A stretch of DNA of 64,000 nt from Bondarzewia mesenterica (Eukaryota > Basidiomycota > Agaricomycetes > Russulales > Bondarzewiaceae): the NCBI GenBank assembly GCA_004802705.1, contig SGPL01000103.1, positions 1 to 64,000 on the forward strand, read 5' to 3'. Below, piece by piece: positions 11,401 through 22,440 of this stretch. The translations under genes and the position numbers were made by a program. The notes beneath the pieces are model-generated. The model ran no database searches. It was not told the DNA's origin and saw only the letters and a program-made list of their open reading frames with translations. Within the stretch, counting starts at the first letter, position 1, and each line of letters starts with the position of its first letter.

Positions 11401-12309
11401 GTGCATGGTCATACAGCACAGGCAAAATGCAGTTCAAGAGGTCCCAAACTCGATTTTAGCATCATACAGTTCAATAGCCCACTGACCTTCCTCATCCTGT
11501 AGGTAAAACTCTCACCACTCAATGAGTGAAAATCATTGTTATCTTATATGACTTTTTGACTCTCAATCACAGCAACTTAGGCTCATAACCCTGCCTGCCT
11601 TGCAAGGAAATGTTGATAGATATTTGGAGGAATAGAAAGAGAAGTGTGCCTTTCAAACATTGATATCAGTAATCCCCCTCTAATTTTTCTATATTTTTCT
11701 ATATAGTCCATCACTACTCATAGCTCAGAGCTGGTCTATTTTTAAGATTGTTCAAAGGGTTGGATTTTATGTTTTCTTGTTAGATCATACATACCATGCA
11801 TCTCTCAATTTTATTGCTATTATCCCAGGCAACTACAATGTTTCCACTTAAAATAGCATGAGGGATGCTCTCTGGAGACGTGACCATTCACTCCATTGGC
11901 AGAATTGTGATTCTTGAATTAGACACTTATTCTTTGATGCACTCAGCTTGAGAAATGGCTAAATTGATGGTCAACTCTCCACATTCTCTTATTTCATAAG
12001 CACAGTAACATCACTTTGCACTACTCCCATGAAATCAGAGAATACACCTAAGCCTTAGTAGGCACACCTGATGGCTTTCCACTATCATGCAGCAATAGTG
12101 TTTATCTGCCTTTGGATCAGCTGTTCCACAACTATCCATTTTTCAATGCATGTCATTATTGACAGATGATGCTCAAAATTTCCTCAAAAGCCGTCATGAC
12201 TACTATCTGTCTTTTAAACGGAAGGCTTATTCTTTGAAGCATACATTTCAGCCCCATGGTCCTGGACATAGATGTCCAGAATTTGCAAACACTTAAGGTT
12301 TTTGTAATC
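11401..12309. other. No recognisable gene
   Basis: AT-rich and CpG-poor. No frame here resembles a known protein on either strand. It lies between two LTR-derived stretches and is probably decayed repeat. Confidence 0.5.
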
Positions 12310-12960
12310 CACTTTGTTGAGCACAGCAAAAAGGGATGACTAATAATGCTAAGAGTAGGATAATGAAGTGTATATGTAGACACTGCAGTCCAAATTAAGC
12401 AATTCAGGGAACAGTGCACACTTGCCTCTAGTTATGTATGCTACAAGGAGAACAAGAAATGAAACTATGAACCTGAGATATGAGAACAATAACATATATA
12501 TTCCTGATGAAGCACATGACACAAAACCTATTGAGCACAGCGAAAACAGATAACTAGCAATGCTAGGAGGACAACAATGAAGTGTATATGTGGACACTGC
12601 AGTTCAAAGTAAGCAACTGTAGATGTAAGATGAATAAGAGAGGGAGAATGCACCTGCAGTCCAATGTGAGCAACTGGAGGAACAAGCACACGTGGCTGCA
12701 GGTACTTATGTTGAAATAAACAAGAGGAAGTGAAACAACAAATCAGAGACATGAGAACAATAACACAATCAGTGGCACTGTAGCACAATAACTGAAGTGA
12801 AACATATGGTCAAGTGGCACCAGAAACAAGGGAACAATGGACAGGACATCTCCAGACATTCTGGACTATCTCAAACAATGGAGAGATGATCAATCAATGA
12901 AGGGAAATACAATGGGACAAACACCCAATAAAATGCCACAAGATCAACCAAATCAACACA
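12310..12960 (-). repeat. 3' LTR of copia copy B with internal duplication
   Basis: The LTR start (minus strand, from 12,960) matches 15,712-16,080 of copy C. The inner module, from the LTR's TTATTGTTCTCAT word to the GTGCTCAA word, occurs twice in a row, at roughly 12,770-12,530 and 12,500-12,310. The second copy is more diverged. The usual LTR tail CTCTCAACTCA is not found at the low-coordinate end. Confidence 0.7.
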
Positions 12961-12989
12961 CCCCTCTGATGAGACATCTCTCCAAATCC

Positions 12990-13590
12990 ACAAATCACCT
13001 ATTCTTTCAATCCCATCAGCTTCCTGCAAATATCCACCTGCTCAGGGGGAACCACTTTGGTGACAACATCTGCAACCATCTCCTCTGTAGGATTATGCAG
13101 TGGTTGAATGCCACCAGCTTCCACCTGATCACACAGCCAAAAGAACCTCAAGTCCAAGTGCTTCATCCTCCCATGGTGCCCCGGGTTCTTCACCACATTG
13201 ATCGCAGATTGGTTGTCAATGCGAAGAATGGAAAGGCCCTTGACCTCATAGCCAAGTTCAGACAGCAAATGATGCATCCAAACGATCTCCCTGCCCACTT
13301 TAACCGCAGAAATAAACTCTGCTTCAGTGGTGGACTGTACAACAAGTCCCTGAAGCTTGGAACTCCAACTGACATCGCCTACACGGATGCGAAGCACTGG
13401 TAGACCTTCCATCATCAAGACTGCCAGCAAAATCAGCATCACAGAACGATGTGAATAGCTCAGGCGAGTCGGAAGGTCCATAAGTGAGTTTGTAGTGCAA
13501 TGCGCCCTGCAATAGCGAAACAAGTGCTTGACAGCCTTCCAATGAGTATGTCAGGGCAGGAATTGAAATGGCACAGGGTGGAGACAGCAT
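12990..13590 (-). pseudogene. Copia RNase H (copy B)
   Basis: Translated on the minus strand it gives STTEAEFISAVKVGREIVW and LRIDNQSAINVVKNPGHHGR, then KHLDLRFFWLCDQVEAGGI and DVVTKVVPPEQV. These are the standard RNase H end of Ty1/copia pol. The STTEAE glutamate and the DNQSA aspartate are active-site residues. It is the only RNase H left in this copia cluster, since copy C stops just before it. The N-terminal piece (GPSDSPELFTSFCDADFAG) lies in another frame, so at least one frameshift separates them. Confidence 0.85.
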
Positions 13591-14310
13591 GAGCGATATC
13601 AGGGCGAGTGGATATGGCCAAAAACAGCAGGGAACTGACAGCAGAGATGTATGGTGCTTTCTTCATGTACGCCTTGTCTTCATCAGACTTGGCAGACATG
13701 TCAGAAGAGAGTCATACTCAAGGCAGGATGGGCAAGTTCTGCAACAATTTTGTCTAAGATCTCCGCAGAGTTGGAAGCAAATGTGCAATCATCAACAAAC
13801 ACAGGCAGAATGATCTTGACATCGTCGTTAGCAAAGACATAGATGCATTGGCCGAGTAGATATGCTTGAAGTCCGTCCTCCCAAGTACGCCCTTCAACTT
13901 CTGATACCACAACCTGGATGCTTGCTTAAGACCATGAAGTCCCTTCAGCAGACACACATGATCCGGTTCTCCTTGCTCAAATCCTTCAGGCTGCTCCATG
14001 TCTGCTAGACTTTGGTGTCGAGTTCCGAATTAATAAATGCGTGAGAGATGTCGACAGAGTGGAGATGAAAGTCTTCAATTACAGAGAGAACAAGGATGGC
14101 ACAAATGGCAGCGAATTTGGCAGTGGGGGGCAAAAGGTTTCGAAATAATCAAACCCAGGAAGCTGACTGAAGCCTTTTCCAACAAGGCGAGCCTTATAGC
14201 GCTCCAGCGAGCCATCCATGATTCTTTGACCTTGAAAACCCAGCGAGAACTGATCACTTTGTGACGAGGAGGCAGTGGAATGATCTCTCAATCCCATTGT
14301 GAACATGAGC
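13591..14310 (-). pseudogene. Copia reverse transcriptase (copy B)
   Basis: Minus-strand pieces in order are [73 protein letters not shown] and SAKSDEDKAYMKKAP. The FVDD box is the copia catalytic motif. The pieces lie in different frames, so indels have accumulated. The equivalent sequence of copy C (18,656-19,440) is very similar and helps confirm the order. Confidence 0.85.
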
Positions 14311-14464
14311 GTCTATTTCCTATGCAGCCTTCTGTGACTATCTGCATGAGGACGATTGAGGGCTTGCCTGTAAGACAGTGGGTCTTGGTCCTAGGGAAGT
14401 AGCGCTCATCACAATCGGCACGCTTAGCTATGATAACTTTCCTGGTCATTGGATTGTAGAATTT

Positions 14465-15065
14465 CTATCCCTTGTAGCCATATGAGATCCCAAACCACCT
14501 CAATTCTCCTTTTGCACATGCACATAGGCAGTACATCCCTAGACTTGAAGGTGACTCACATTCAGCTTCGCACCATGCCAGGCCCATAAGGAGTGAAGCC
14601 CGTGAGTGTGAAAGTGGACAAGCAATTCCAGACATGGGCAAAAGTTGCCAAAGCTTCTCCCCAGAAAGACAGAGGCAAATGCGACTCATGAAGCATGGTA
14701 GTAAGGGTTTCAATGATAGTGCGATTAGCTCGGTCTGCCACACCATTCTGCTGAGGCTGATTGCGCACTGTATGCCTCCTGACGATCCCATGGTCATCGC
14801 AAAACTGGATCCACTCGTTGGACATATATTCTCCACCCTTGTCATCCTGTGTGGACTTCATCTTGAAGCCAGTGGCATTCTCAGTGTATGCCTCATAGCG
14901 CTTGAATGCCTTGAACACTTGACTCTTCAGATGAAGGGTGTAGACAACTTTCCAGCTAGTGGCATCATCAATGAAAGAGATGAAATATTGCATGCCAAAG
15001 TGGGAGGAGACAGAGGGATGACCGAATGTCCATGTTTTCTCCCATGAGGTGCTGTATGCCAGCAT
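14465..15065 (-). pseudogene. Copia integrase (copy B)
   Basis: The minus-strand protein has FISFIDDATSWKVVYTLHLK (first catalytic Asp region), DDKGGEYMSNEWIQF (second Asp), and QNGVADRANRTIIETLTTML with the glutamate region altered to VADRAN, where copy C has VAERAN. The change from Glu to Asp at this position would itself impair the D-D-35-E site. The GAG-pre-integrase part lies upstream at 15,070-15,130 (LHHAGIQHLMGEN). Confidence 0.85.
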
Positions 15066-15069
15066 GATG

Positions 15070-15589
15070 TAGTGACAAAGGCAATGATGCCAAAGGGAGG
15101 ATTAAAGGAGAAGAGTAGTGCATCACAGATCCTTCAATAATTCCAGAGAATTTCTTTTCGCAAGTCAGGTACAGGACAGAAAGAAGGTTGTGAGGAAGGG
15201 CAGGGACATGAAGGACACTGGAAAATTCAACTGCTTGAGCCTCTTTCCCTCCAACCAATGGAACAAACACCACACTCCCAATCCCAGCTGAATAGAAGAC
15301 TGTTGAGTCCGCCAGATGCAAAGGAATGATGTGTGGCTCATCCTCCTTCTTCCTGATCAAAAATAGGTCCTCCAACGCATTAAACTGCGATCCAGCCCGC
15401 TTCTCATTGAAAGTCGACTCCAACTTCGCCCACATCGTGATGAGATCATCCTCCAAGCCATCCAAAACATGTCTACAACTCTCATCCACAGACCCTTCAG
15501 ATGAAGCCACTCATCTCCTTCATCGAAGTGGGATAATTGCAACCATTGAGCGATTTGATAGATGGGACCGATTTGGAAGAGTCAGTCAT
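15070..15589 (-). pseudogene. Copia gag fused to protease remnant by deletion (copy B)
   Basis: Gag begins at the ATG whose first base is 15,589 (MTDSSKSVPSIKSLNGCNYP). Later, KRAGSQFNALEDLF and RKKEDE are followed directly by PHIIPLHLADSTVFYSAG. In copy C these two blocks are separated by about 600 bases holding the zinc knuckle and the protease DTGATSHM. The deletion therefore removed the gag C-terminus and the protease active site and made an in-frame fusion. A frameshift also splits the first 30 residues from the rest. Confidence 0.8.
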
Positions 15590-15711
15590 GATGGGGAGCG
15601 ATAGAAAATAGGGAAGAGCAAGTGTAATGAGGGAGACGATGGGGATGCGATGAAACAGCGATGTCACAAGAAAGAGATGCAAAAAGCAAGATGTAGTTGC
15701 ACAAACAAGAG

Positions 15712-16115
15712 TGTTGATTTGATTGATGCTGTGGCATTTTATTCGGTATTTTCCGATTTTATTTCCCTTCTTCATTGATTCATCATCTCTCCATTGTTTG
15801 AGAGGATCCAGAATGTTCGGAGTTGTCCTGTCCATTATTCCCTTGTTTCTGGTGCCACTTGACCATATGTTTCACTTCAGTTATTGTGCCACAGTGCCAC
15901 TGATTGTGTTATTGTTCTCATGTCTCTGATTTGTTGTTTCACTTCCTCTTGTTCACTCTTACATAAATACCTGCAGCCAAGTGCACTCTGTTCCCCCAGT
16001 TGCTCACTGCAGTGTCCACATATACACTTTATTGTTGTTCTCCTATCGTTGCTAGTCTGTTTTCACTGTGCTCAACAAGTTATGAGCCCCGAGACTTGAC
16101 ACTCTCAACTCATTT
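15712..16115 (+). repeat. 5' LTR of copia copy C
   Basis: Starts TGTTGATTTGATTGATGC and ends near CTCTCAACTCA, about 404 bp. The start matches the start of the copy B LTR, and the tail matches copy A (about 11,185-11,205) and copy D (about 20,331-20,345). The leader that follows (about 16,116-16,235) matches the leader of copy B, which lies inverted immediately on the other side of this LTR. Confidence 0.8.
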
Positions 16116-16235
16116 TGTTTTTGGAACTACATCTTCGCTTTTTTGCATCCTTTTCTTTTGGCATCGCTATTTCATGTCATTCCCATCATCTTCATCATTA
16201 TTCTTGCTCCCCCCAATTTTCTATCACTCCCCATT

Positions 16236-17210
16236 ATGGCGGACTCTTCCAAATGTATCCCCTCTGTCGAATAACTCAATGGTCACCATTATCCCACTTG
16301 GGTGAGGGAAATGAGTGGCTGGCTTCATCTGAAGGGTCTGTGGCTTCTTATTAGTGGTCTGGAGACTGGTCCAGAGGACAGTCTTGCCATGCTCAAGCTA
16401 GAGTGGCAGAGGAATCAGCACAAGCTGAAGCTGGAGTTGACTTTCACTGAGAAGCGGGCTAGATCGCAGTTTAACGCATTGGAGGACCTATTTTCGATCG
16501 GGAAGAAGGAGAATGAGTCTTTGCAATCACTCATTCATAGGATCGACGAGGCCATGTGCGTTCTGAAGAGTCTGCGCCCCCTGTAGACTATGATTTGAAG
16601 ACACAGGACAAGGAACTCATCTGTATGGCAATGCTGTCATCTCTGAATCTCATCAATAATCTCACTCACTCTAAATAAACTCAAGGATGCTTTCAGGAAT
16701 GAGGACATCACTAGGACTCATCGTCTGGAGGCTTTTCCACCTTCAGATTCCACTCAGGCCTTTGTGGCATCCTCTGGTACTCCTGGAGCAGGAAAGAAGT
16801 CAAAGGGATCTAGGCAGTGGTTCAAGTGCGGCTTCTGTAGCATGAATGGCCACACAGACAGGTACTTTAAGTGCATCAACCAGCAGCTTCAGGGCAAACC
16901 CTCTCAGGCCAATGCCATTCAGGAGGTCCCCAAGCTCGATTCTGGCATCGTGCAGTTCACTGGCAGTGCAAGTCTTCATTCCCTTCATCCTTCTGATCCC
17001 CTATTGCCCCTCCAACTTGATGCTGATGTTGATTGGAATGCAGACACAGGGGCCACATCTCATATGACTCCCCATCATCACTGGCTATGCAGTTACAAGC
17101 CACACGTCATTCCTGTGCATCTTGCAGACTCTACAGTCATCTATTCAGCTGGGATTGGGAGTGTGGTGTTTGTTCCATTGGTTGGAGGACAAGAGGGCTG
17201 CTGTGAATGA
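16236..17210 (+). pseudogene. Copia gag and protease (copy C)
   Basis: ATG 16,236 gives MADSSKCIPSVE followed by TAA, then LNGHHYPTWVREMSGWLHL and, further on, KRARSQFNALEDLF. This is the UBN2-type copia gag. A frameshift and a small deletion lie near 16,580-16,690. The second half (from about 16,690) has ITRTHRLEAF, the knuckle region CGFCSMNGHTDRYFKC and the protease WNADTGATSHMTPHHHW, followed by HLADSTVIYSAGIGSVVF. In the knuckle the expected histidine of CX2CX4HX4C is present (C-GF-C-SMNG-H-TDRYFK-C), though spacing to the last cysteine is longer than usual. Confidence 0.82.
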
Positions 17211-17289
17211 TTCCAACTGCACTTTCTTGCAAGGATCGACTGCCCCCATCATGGAGTTTCCCAACCAGCCACTACTCTCCCTCTTGACT

Positions 17290-17998
17290 CCTCCCTTTGG
17301 CATCATCACCTTTGTCACCACCATCATGCTGGCATACAGCGCCTCATGCAAGAACACATGGTCATTGGCCTCCAACTCGACTCTGATGCGAAACCAGATC
17401 CCATATGAGAACCATGTCTAGCAGGCAAGATGCATGCCAATCCATTCCCTTCTACAGACTCTTGCTTCTCTAATCCATGGGAACTTGTCCACTCTGCTCT
17501 CCATGGTCCTCTCCCTGTCTCCTCCCTCCCACTCTGACATGTGATATTTCATCTCTTTCATTGATGATGGCTCCAGCTGGAAAGTCATCTACACCCTTCA
17601 TCTGAAGAATGAAGCATTTGGGGCATTCAAGCACTATAAGGCATATACTGAGAATGCCACTGGCTACAAGATGAAGTCCACACAGGATGGATCCAATTTT
17701 GCGATGACCATCGGATCGTCAGGAGGCGCACAGTGCGCAATCGGCCTCAGCAGAATGGTGTGGCAGAGCGAGCCAATTGCACTATCATTGAAGCCCTTGC
17801 TACCCATGCTTCACGGTCGCATTTGCCTCTGTCTTTCTGGGGAGAAGCTTTGGCATCTTTTGTCCATGTCTGGAATCGCTTGCCCATCTCCACACTCAAG
17901 GGCATCACTCCTTACGAGGCCTGGCATCGTGCAAGCCGTTTGTGAGCCACCTTTGAGTCTGGGGATGTACTGCCTATGTGCATGTGCAGAAGGATAAG
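17290..17998 (+). pseudogene. Copia integrase (copy C), catalytic segment deleted
   Basis: The GAG-pre-integrase zinc region is visible (HHHHAGIQRLMQEHM, then CLAGKMHANPFPS), interrupted by TGA. FISFIDD and LHLKNEAFGAFKHYKAYTEN follow. At MKSTQD the sequence jumps directly to IQFCDDHRIVRR, so the block equivalent to DKGGEYMSNEW in copy B is missing. The end QNGVAERANCTIIEALATHA and FWGEALASFVHVWNRLP is intact. Confidence 0.82.
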
Positions 17999-18298
17999 TG
18001 AGGCGGTTTGGGATCTAGTGCGTGTTTATTGGTTATCCAGATGGCTACAAGGGATGAAATTCTATAATTCAATAACTAGGAAGGTTATCATAGCTGAACG
18101 CAACGAAGACCCATCTTCCTGCACCTCCTCCTGCTCGACCTGCATCACTTTTGAACATTTTGGATGCTGAAGGTGATCCACTGCCGGTTCTGGGGAGGGA
18201 TGGTGATGCTTCTTCCTGTCAGCCTCCAGCGCAGCCTGATCTTCCTGCTGTACAAGTCGACGCTTTAGCAGAACCAGCACATCCTCTTTTGCCTCCCA

Positions 18299-19566
18299 TT
18301 GAATCCTCCTCAATCTGATCCAGAACCCACAGTTTTGCGCCTCAGCACTCGTCAGAGACGTACGCCTGGTACCTGGTGGCAGGTCAAACCCTCAGAATCG
18401 ACTTCAGTTCGTGAGGATGACCATGATGATGCTTCAAGCTCACTAGACCAGCCTGTTATGTCAGATGGAGAGAAATTGGTTGAAGAGGCTTTGATGGCAG
18501 AAGTGGAGCGCGCCCTCTTTGTTGCATCCCCTGGCAAGGCAGAACCATCGTCTTACAGGCTGGCCCTCAATCGTCCGGATGCAGATGCATGGCAGAAGGC
18601 TGCAGAGGAGGAAATGGATGCTCATGCTCACAATGGCAGTTGAGAGATTGTTCCATTGCCTCCTGGTCGCAAAGCGATCGGTTCTCGTTGGGTTTTCAAG
18701 GTCAAACGAAACGCGGACGGCTTGTTAGAGCATTATAAAGCTCGCCTTGTTGCCAATGACTTCAGTCATTGTCCTGGGTTTGATTATTTCGAAACCTTTG
18801 ATCCTACTGCCAAATTCGCCGCCATTCGCGCCATTCTTGCTCTCTCTGCGATTGAAGACTTCCATCTCCGTTCTGTCGACATCTCTCACGCATTTATCAA
18901 TGGGGAACTCGACACCAAAGTCTACATGGAGCAGCCTGAAGGATTTGAGCAAGGAGAACCAATCACATCTGTCTGCTGCAGAAGGGACTTTATGGTCTCA
19001 AGCAAGTGTCCAGGTTGTGGTATCAGAAGCTGAAGGTGTGCTTGGGCGGATGGACTTCAAGCACATCTACTCGGACAACAGCATCTAATACTTCGCTAAG
19101 GACAATGTCCAGATCAGTCTGCCTGTCTTTGTTGATGATTGCACATTTGTCTCCAACTCTGCGGAGATCTTAGACAAAATCGTTGCAGAACTCGCCTCCA
19201 CCTTCCGTCTGCGCGATCTGAGTCCCAGCACTTCAATCCTTGGCACAGAAATTGTCAGGGATTGCCCCAATCGTTGTCTGTCTCTATCCCAATGCCAATA
19301 CATCATTGACATGCTACAGTGCTATGGTTTTGACGATTCTAGTCCTGTCAAGATGCCCATCCTGCCTGGAGTGCGACTCTCTTCTGACATGTCTGCCAAG
19401 TCCGATGAAGACAAGGAGTACATGAAGAAAGTGCTGTCTCCACCTGTGCCACTTCAATTCCTGCCCTGGCATCGCTCATTGGAAGGCTGTCAAGCACTTG
19501 TTTCACTATCTGCAGGGCACGTTGGACTACAAACTCACTTATGGACCTTCTGACTCACCTGAGCTA
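18299..19566 (+). pseudogene. Copia linker and reverse transcriptase (copy C)
   Basis: After a Ser/Pro-rich linker, RT begins at about 18,650: [40 protein letters not shown] and VDISHAFINGELDTKVYMEQ (motif A). A frameshift near 18,965 changes frame, then LYGLKQVSRLWYQKLK, a stop in place of the residue before YFAKDNVQ, and the catalytic PVFVDDCTFVSNSAEI. RT ends with SAKSDEDKEYMKKV. The similarity stops at 19,566. It is clearly closely related to copy B. Confidence 0.85.
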
Positions 19567-19900
19567 TAAATCTTCCATCTCTGCATCTTACATTGTCCAG
19601 AAAACAGAAAGCTATTCAATGGATGAAAATGGTTCTTTTATTACTTCATAAGGAGACTCATTTATATTTAAAAGGTGCATCACAGTTCAAGGCGAGTCAG
19701 AATCAACTGGCTTTTACCGAAATCTATCACTATGTCTCTTTGGCTTCATGATCACCATTTAATCACAAGGGCTCATTATTAATAGGGCTTCACTTGTAAT
19801 ATCTTCATCAAATTGAATCTTAGAAGGGCTAGGCAATCTGGAACTCATAGGCAGTGAAGAGCAGGCATCAGCAGTGGCCACCCTCTATACATGTTTTTAG
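19567..19900. other. No recognisable gene
   Basis: Between the truncated end of copy C and the relic copy D. AT-rich, no frame of interest. Confidence 0.5.
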
Positions 19901-20430
19901 GACCATTGCAGCTGTCCATCAATTTTGGATCTACGGCCAAGTCCAACAAACCATGCCACATCAACATCTGCCACTCCACCTCCCATTGACTGATCACGTA
20001 TTCCAATCATCATCAGCATCGAGTCGGAGGGGCGATAGAGGATCGGAGGGATGAAGGGAATGAACACTTGCACTGCCAGTGAACTCACTAACCAGAAGCT
20101 ACAGAGCCTTGAGACGAAGCCAACCACTCATCTCCTTCACCCAAGTAGGATAATTGCGACCATTAAGGGATTTGATAGAGGGGACCAATTTGAAAGAGTC
20201 AGCCATGATGGAGAGCGATAGAAAATAGGGAAGAGCAAGTGTAATGATGAAGACGATGGGGGATGCGACGAAACAGCGATGCCACAAGAAAGAGATGCAA
20301 AAAGCGAGATGTAGTTGCACAAACAAAATGAGTTGAGAGTCCTCAAGGCTTCTGCTAGAATGAACAATAGGAAGTGAAACAACAAATCTGAGACATAAAA
20401 ACAATAAACAAATGAGCACTGTTGGCCTTC
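19900..20430 (-). mobile_element. Copia copy D: LTR tail, gag start and gag-protease junction
   Basis: On the minus strand an LTR remnant (from about 20,430 to GACTCTCAACTCA near 20,333) is followed by the leader and by gag (ATG first base 20,216, MADSFKLVPSIKSLNGRNYP). After SGWLRLKAL and a stop the sequence jumps to the region just before the protease (FTGSASVHSLHPSDPL, LDADDDWN). An internal deletion removed most of gag, including the zinc knuckle. The protease DTG is lost. Confidence 0.75.
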
Positions 20431-21409
20431 AGCACCTACTGATGGATAGTGATACTGAAAGAGGATGCCATTTAAGAATGTGCTTAGACCAATGAGCCAA
20501 GGAGATAATGCATCTGCCCATGCAGATAAGACAGACTATAGCACTCAGTGCTGGTTGATACTGCATGTTGAAAAGGATAGGACGGTACAAACAGGGTCAT
20601 GGTTGCTGCATGGATGGTCATTTATAAATTTGTCCAAAGGCCCTGTATTGACATGTGATGGGATCTGCAGGTCTGGAAGGAGAGCTCAAAGTTCCTCATC
20701 TGTTTGGGGTGGATGTAAATTGCACTGTGGGCTAAGTTTATCCTCAAAGAATAATTAGAATCAAAACCAGCTAGCTGCAGATATGTAGCTTTCGGACCTG
20801 AATGTCCTGAATGTCTGACTGATGAGACAAGCTAGAAGAAGGTGAAGGGGACAATGGGCAAGTGGGGATGGTTGAGATAGCATCAGCATCATCATAGTTA
20901 TTGTTATTATAGTCTAGAATTGGTGATGTCCTTGGGGGAATATTAAGTGATGACAGTGATTGGGAATGGTGATATGGAGAGGAGCCATTGTGATCTATAT
21001 CCTTATCATCTGAACACTAATTGCACTTTTCTAAACCTTTTGCATAATTTCAGGGACTAAATGTCAGACTGATAAGATAACTGAGGAGGATCAGAAGGAG
21101 TCAGTAGATGACTGAAAATTGAGTAAGCATCCATGTTATTAGATTTATTATAAATATTCAGGACTTGATTAGAGGTAAAACTGTGGTGAAGGTGGATGGG
21201 TACATATGCCATATGTGGGCATCTATGGTGTGCATTGAGGGATACAGCTGGCCCTTGTAGTAGTTCACAAGCACTTCCACCATCTTGATGTTGGATTAGA
21301 GCCTGAACATTACACATGATGAGCTGACCAATCAGTCTTCACTAGGACTCTTCCTAAACTAATCTGTCTCATTTTATATTCAACATTGAACTGTGTCTAA
21401 AATTTAGCA
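20431..21409. other. No recognisable gene
   Basis: CpG-poor. An open frame at 20,465-20,758 resembles nothing I know. An AG at about 21,399 (AAAATTTAG) could be the acceptor of an intron before the next gene, so an upstream exon may lie hidden here. Confidence 0.4.
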
Positions 21410-22440
21410 TCGCGAATTTGCAGATACATTCTTCATTCATGAGCTGCGTGGGACAAAGGGTCAGAGTCAACACACTGTGACCAACGTGGAGGAGAGAGAG
21501 GACACGATGAGTGACTTCTTTGAGTTCCTTCAGATGGATAGGATCAACAGCGATGAGTGGTGGGTGGATGTTGGGCTTGAGATCTCACAGCACGACAAAG
21601 TCCTGCAGTGGGTGGTGGATGGCCATCACGACCTGTTGAGATATGCGCTGCCCACGTTGCCCAAGCCGACGATGGCCAAAATCAAGTTTGGCACGAGGTG
21701 CCTGCAGGTGGGCCACTCGGGGATGCTGTACGACCTGGCGGGCTTCAGATATCAGATGGGGACCGGGGCACGGTGGACCGAGTGCGCTACATCAGCATCT
21801 ACACGACCGACAAGGCCATCACCTATCAGCTCCACCAGGGCCTGTACTGACTGCATGGTGTGGACGATCTGCTGCCAGGCAAGATTGTGGCCCTGATTGA
21901 AGACTCGCACGAGATCAGCCAGACGTTCATGGCATGCACAAAGAATGGGCAGGAGGACAGTGCGAGGATTGAGTTGCGAGTGCCGAAGAGGGAGACAATG
22001 AACGTGTTGAAGGACTTTGACCAGGAGTTGATGACTCACACGCTGGTGGCGTTCGACGACTACACGTGGTGGTGAGTCAAGTCAAATGTGTATGGCACGG
22101 CGCGCAGGGAGGGAGGGGGGGTAAGAGGTTGTGCAGGACACTCAGGGTCTTTTCCATGTCTGCCAGGTACTTCAAGTTCTATCGGTTGGCGATGATCAAC
22201 TACCTGTTGATCGACCTCCTCAATGGATCCACGCTGCAACGTCAATGGCTGGAGAGCCTGCTGCTTGAGTGTGGGTTGATCTACATGATAAATGTGTTGA
22301 ATCGGAGGCCATCGCAGTTCTCGAGGGACTGCACCCTCATCCAGGTGCAGCTGCAGCACAAGATCTCCCCCGACATGGACGCCAATGAGGTGGACAAGGA
22401 CGATGCGATGGTGCCGGTGAGACCATCATCCTGGGAATAA
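21410..22440 (+). pseudogene. CpG-rich frameshifted gene of unknown family
   Basis: A coherent protein reads EFADTFFIHELRGTKGQSQH, MSDFFEFLQMDRINSDEWW, RYALPTLPKPTMAKIKFG and VGHSGMLYDLAGFRYQMG. A frameshift near 21,765 leads to VDRVRYISIYTTDKAITYQL, then a TGA at about 21,848, LLPGKIVALIEDSHEISQTF, VPKRETMNVLKDFDQELM and AFDDYTWW. A 95-nt GT..AG intron (22,072-22,166) splices exactly into YFKFYRLAMINYLLIDLLNG, and the frame ends at TAA 22,438-22,440. The family is not recognised. It is a globular-looking acidic protein with no membrane segment. Unlike its neighbours it is rich in CpG, so it was inserted or copied recently, or has been protected. Confidence 0.6.

Larger units (their letters stand above)
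12310..15708 (-). mobile_element. Copia copy B, deleted and frameshifted
   Basis: A Ty1/copia element on the minus strand with gag, protease, integrase, RT and RNase H in that order from high to low coordinates. Its 3' LTR starts at about 12,960. A purine-rich tract (read on the minus strand, AGAGGGG) sits directly before the LTR start TGTGTTGATTTGG, as expected for a polypurine tract. The 5' LTR in its own orientation is absent: the leader abuts the LTR of copy C at 15,709-15,712. Coding parts are broken by frameshifts and by one internal deletion. Confidence 0.85.
15712..19566 (+). mobile_element. Copia copy C, 3'-truncated
   Basis: Plus-strand sister of copy B: 5' LTR, gag, zinc knuckle, protease, integrase and RT. 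The match to copy B ends at 19,566 (GPSDSPEL), so RNase H and 3' LTR are missing. The integrase has lost the segment around the second catalytic aspartate. Several frameshifts are present. Confidence 0.85.

Noticed and set aside
15884..16305. Leu/Ser/Cys-rich frames in the copia LTRs (also near 11,195-11,437 and 12,156-12,788, minus)
   Set aside because: They recur wherever the LTR occurs and match non-coding repeat sequence; no sign of a separate gene.
21643..22359. Additional frames on both strands within the CpG-rich unknown gene
   Set aside because: Composition-driven shadows; the chosen reading gives matching splice sites and a continuous protein.
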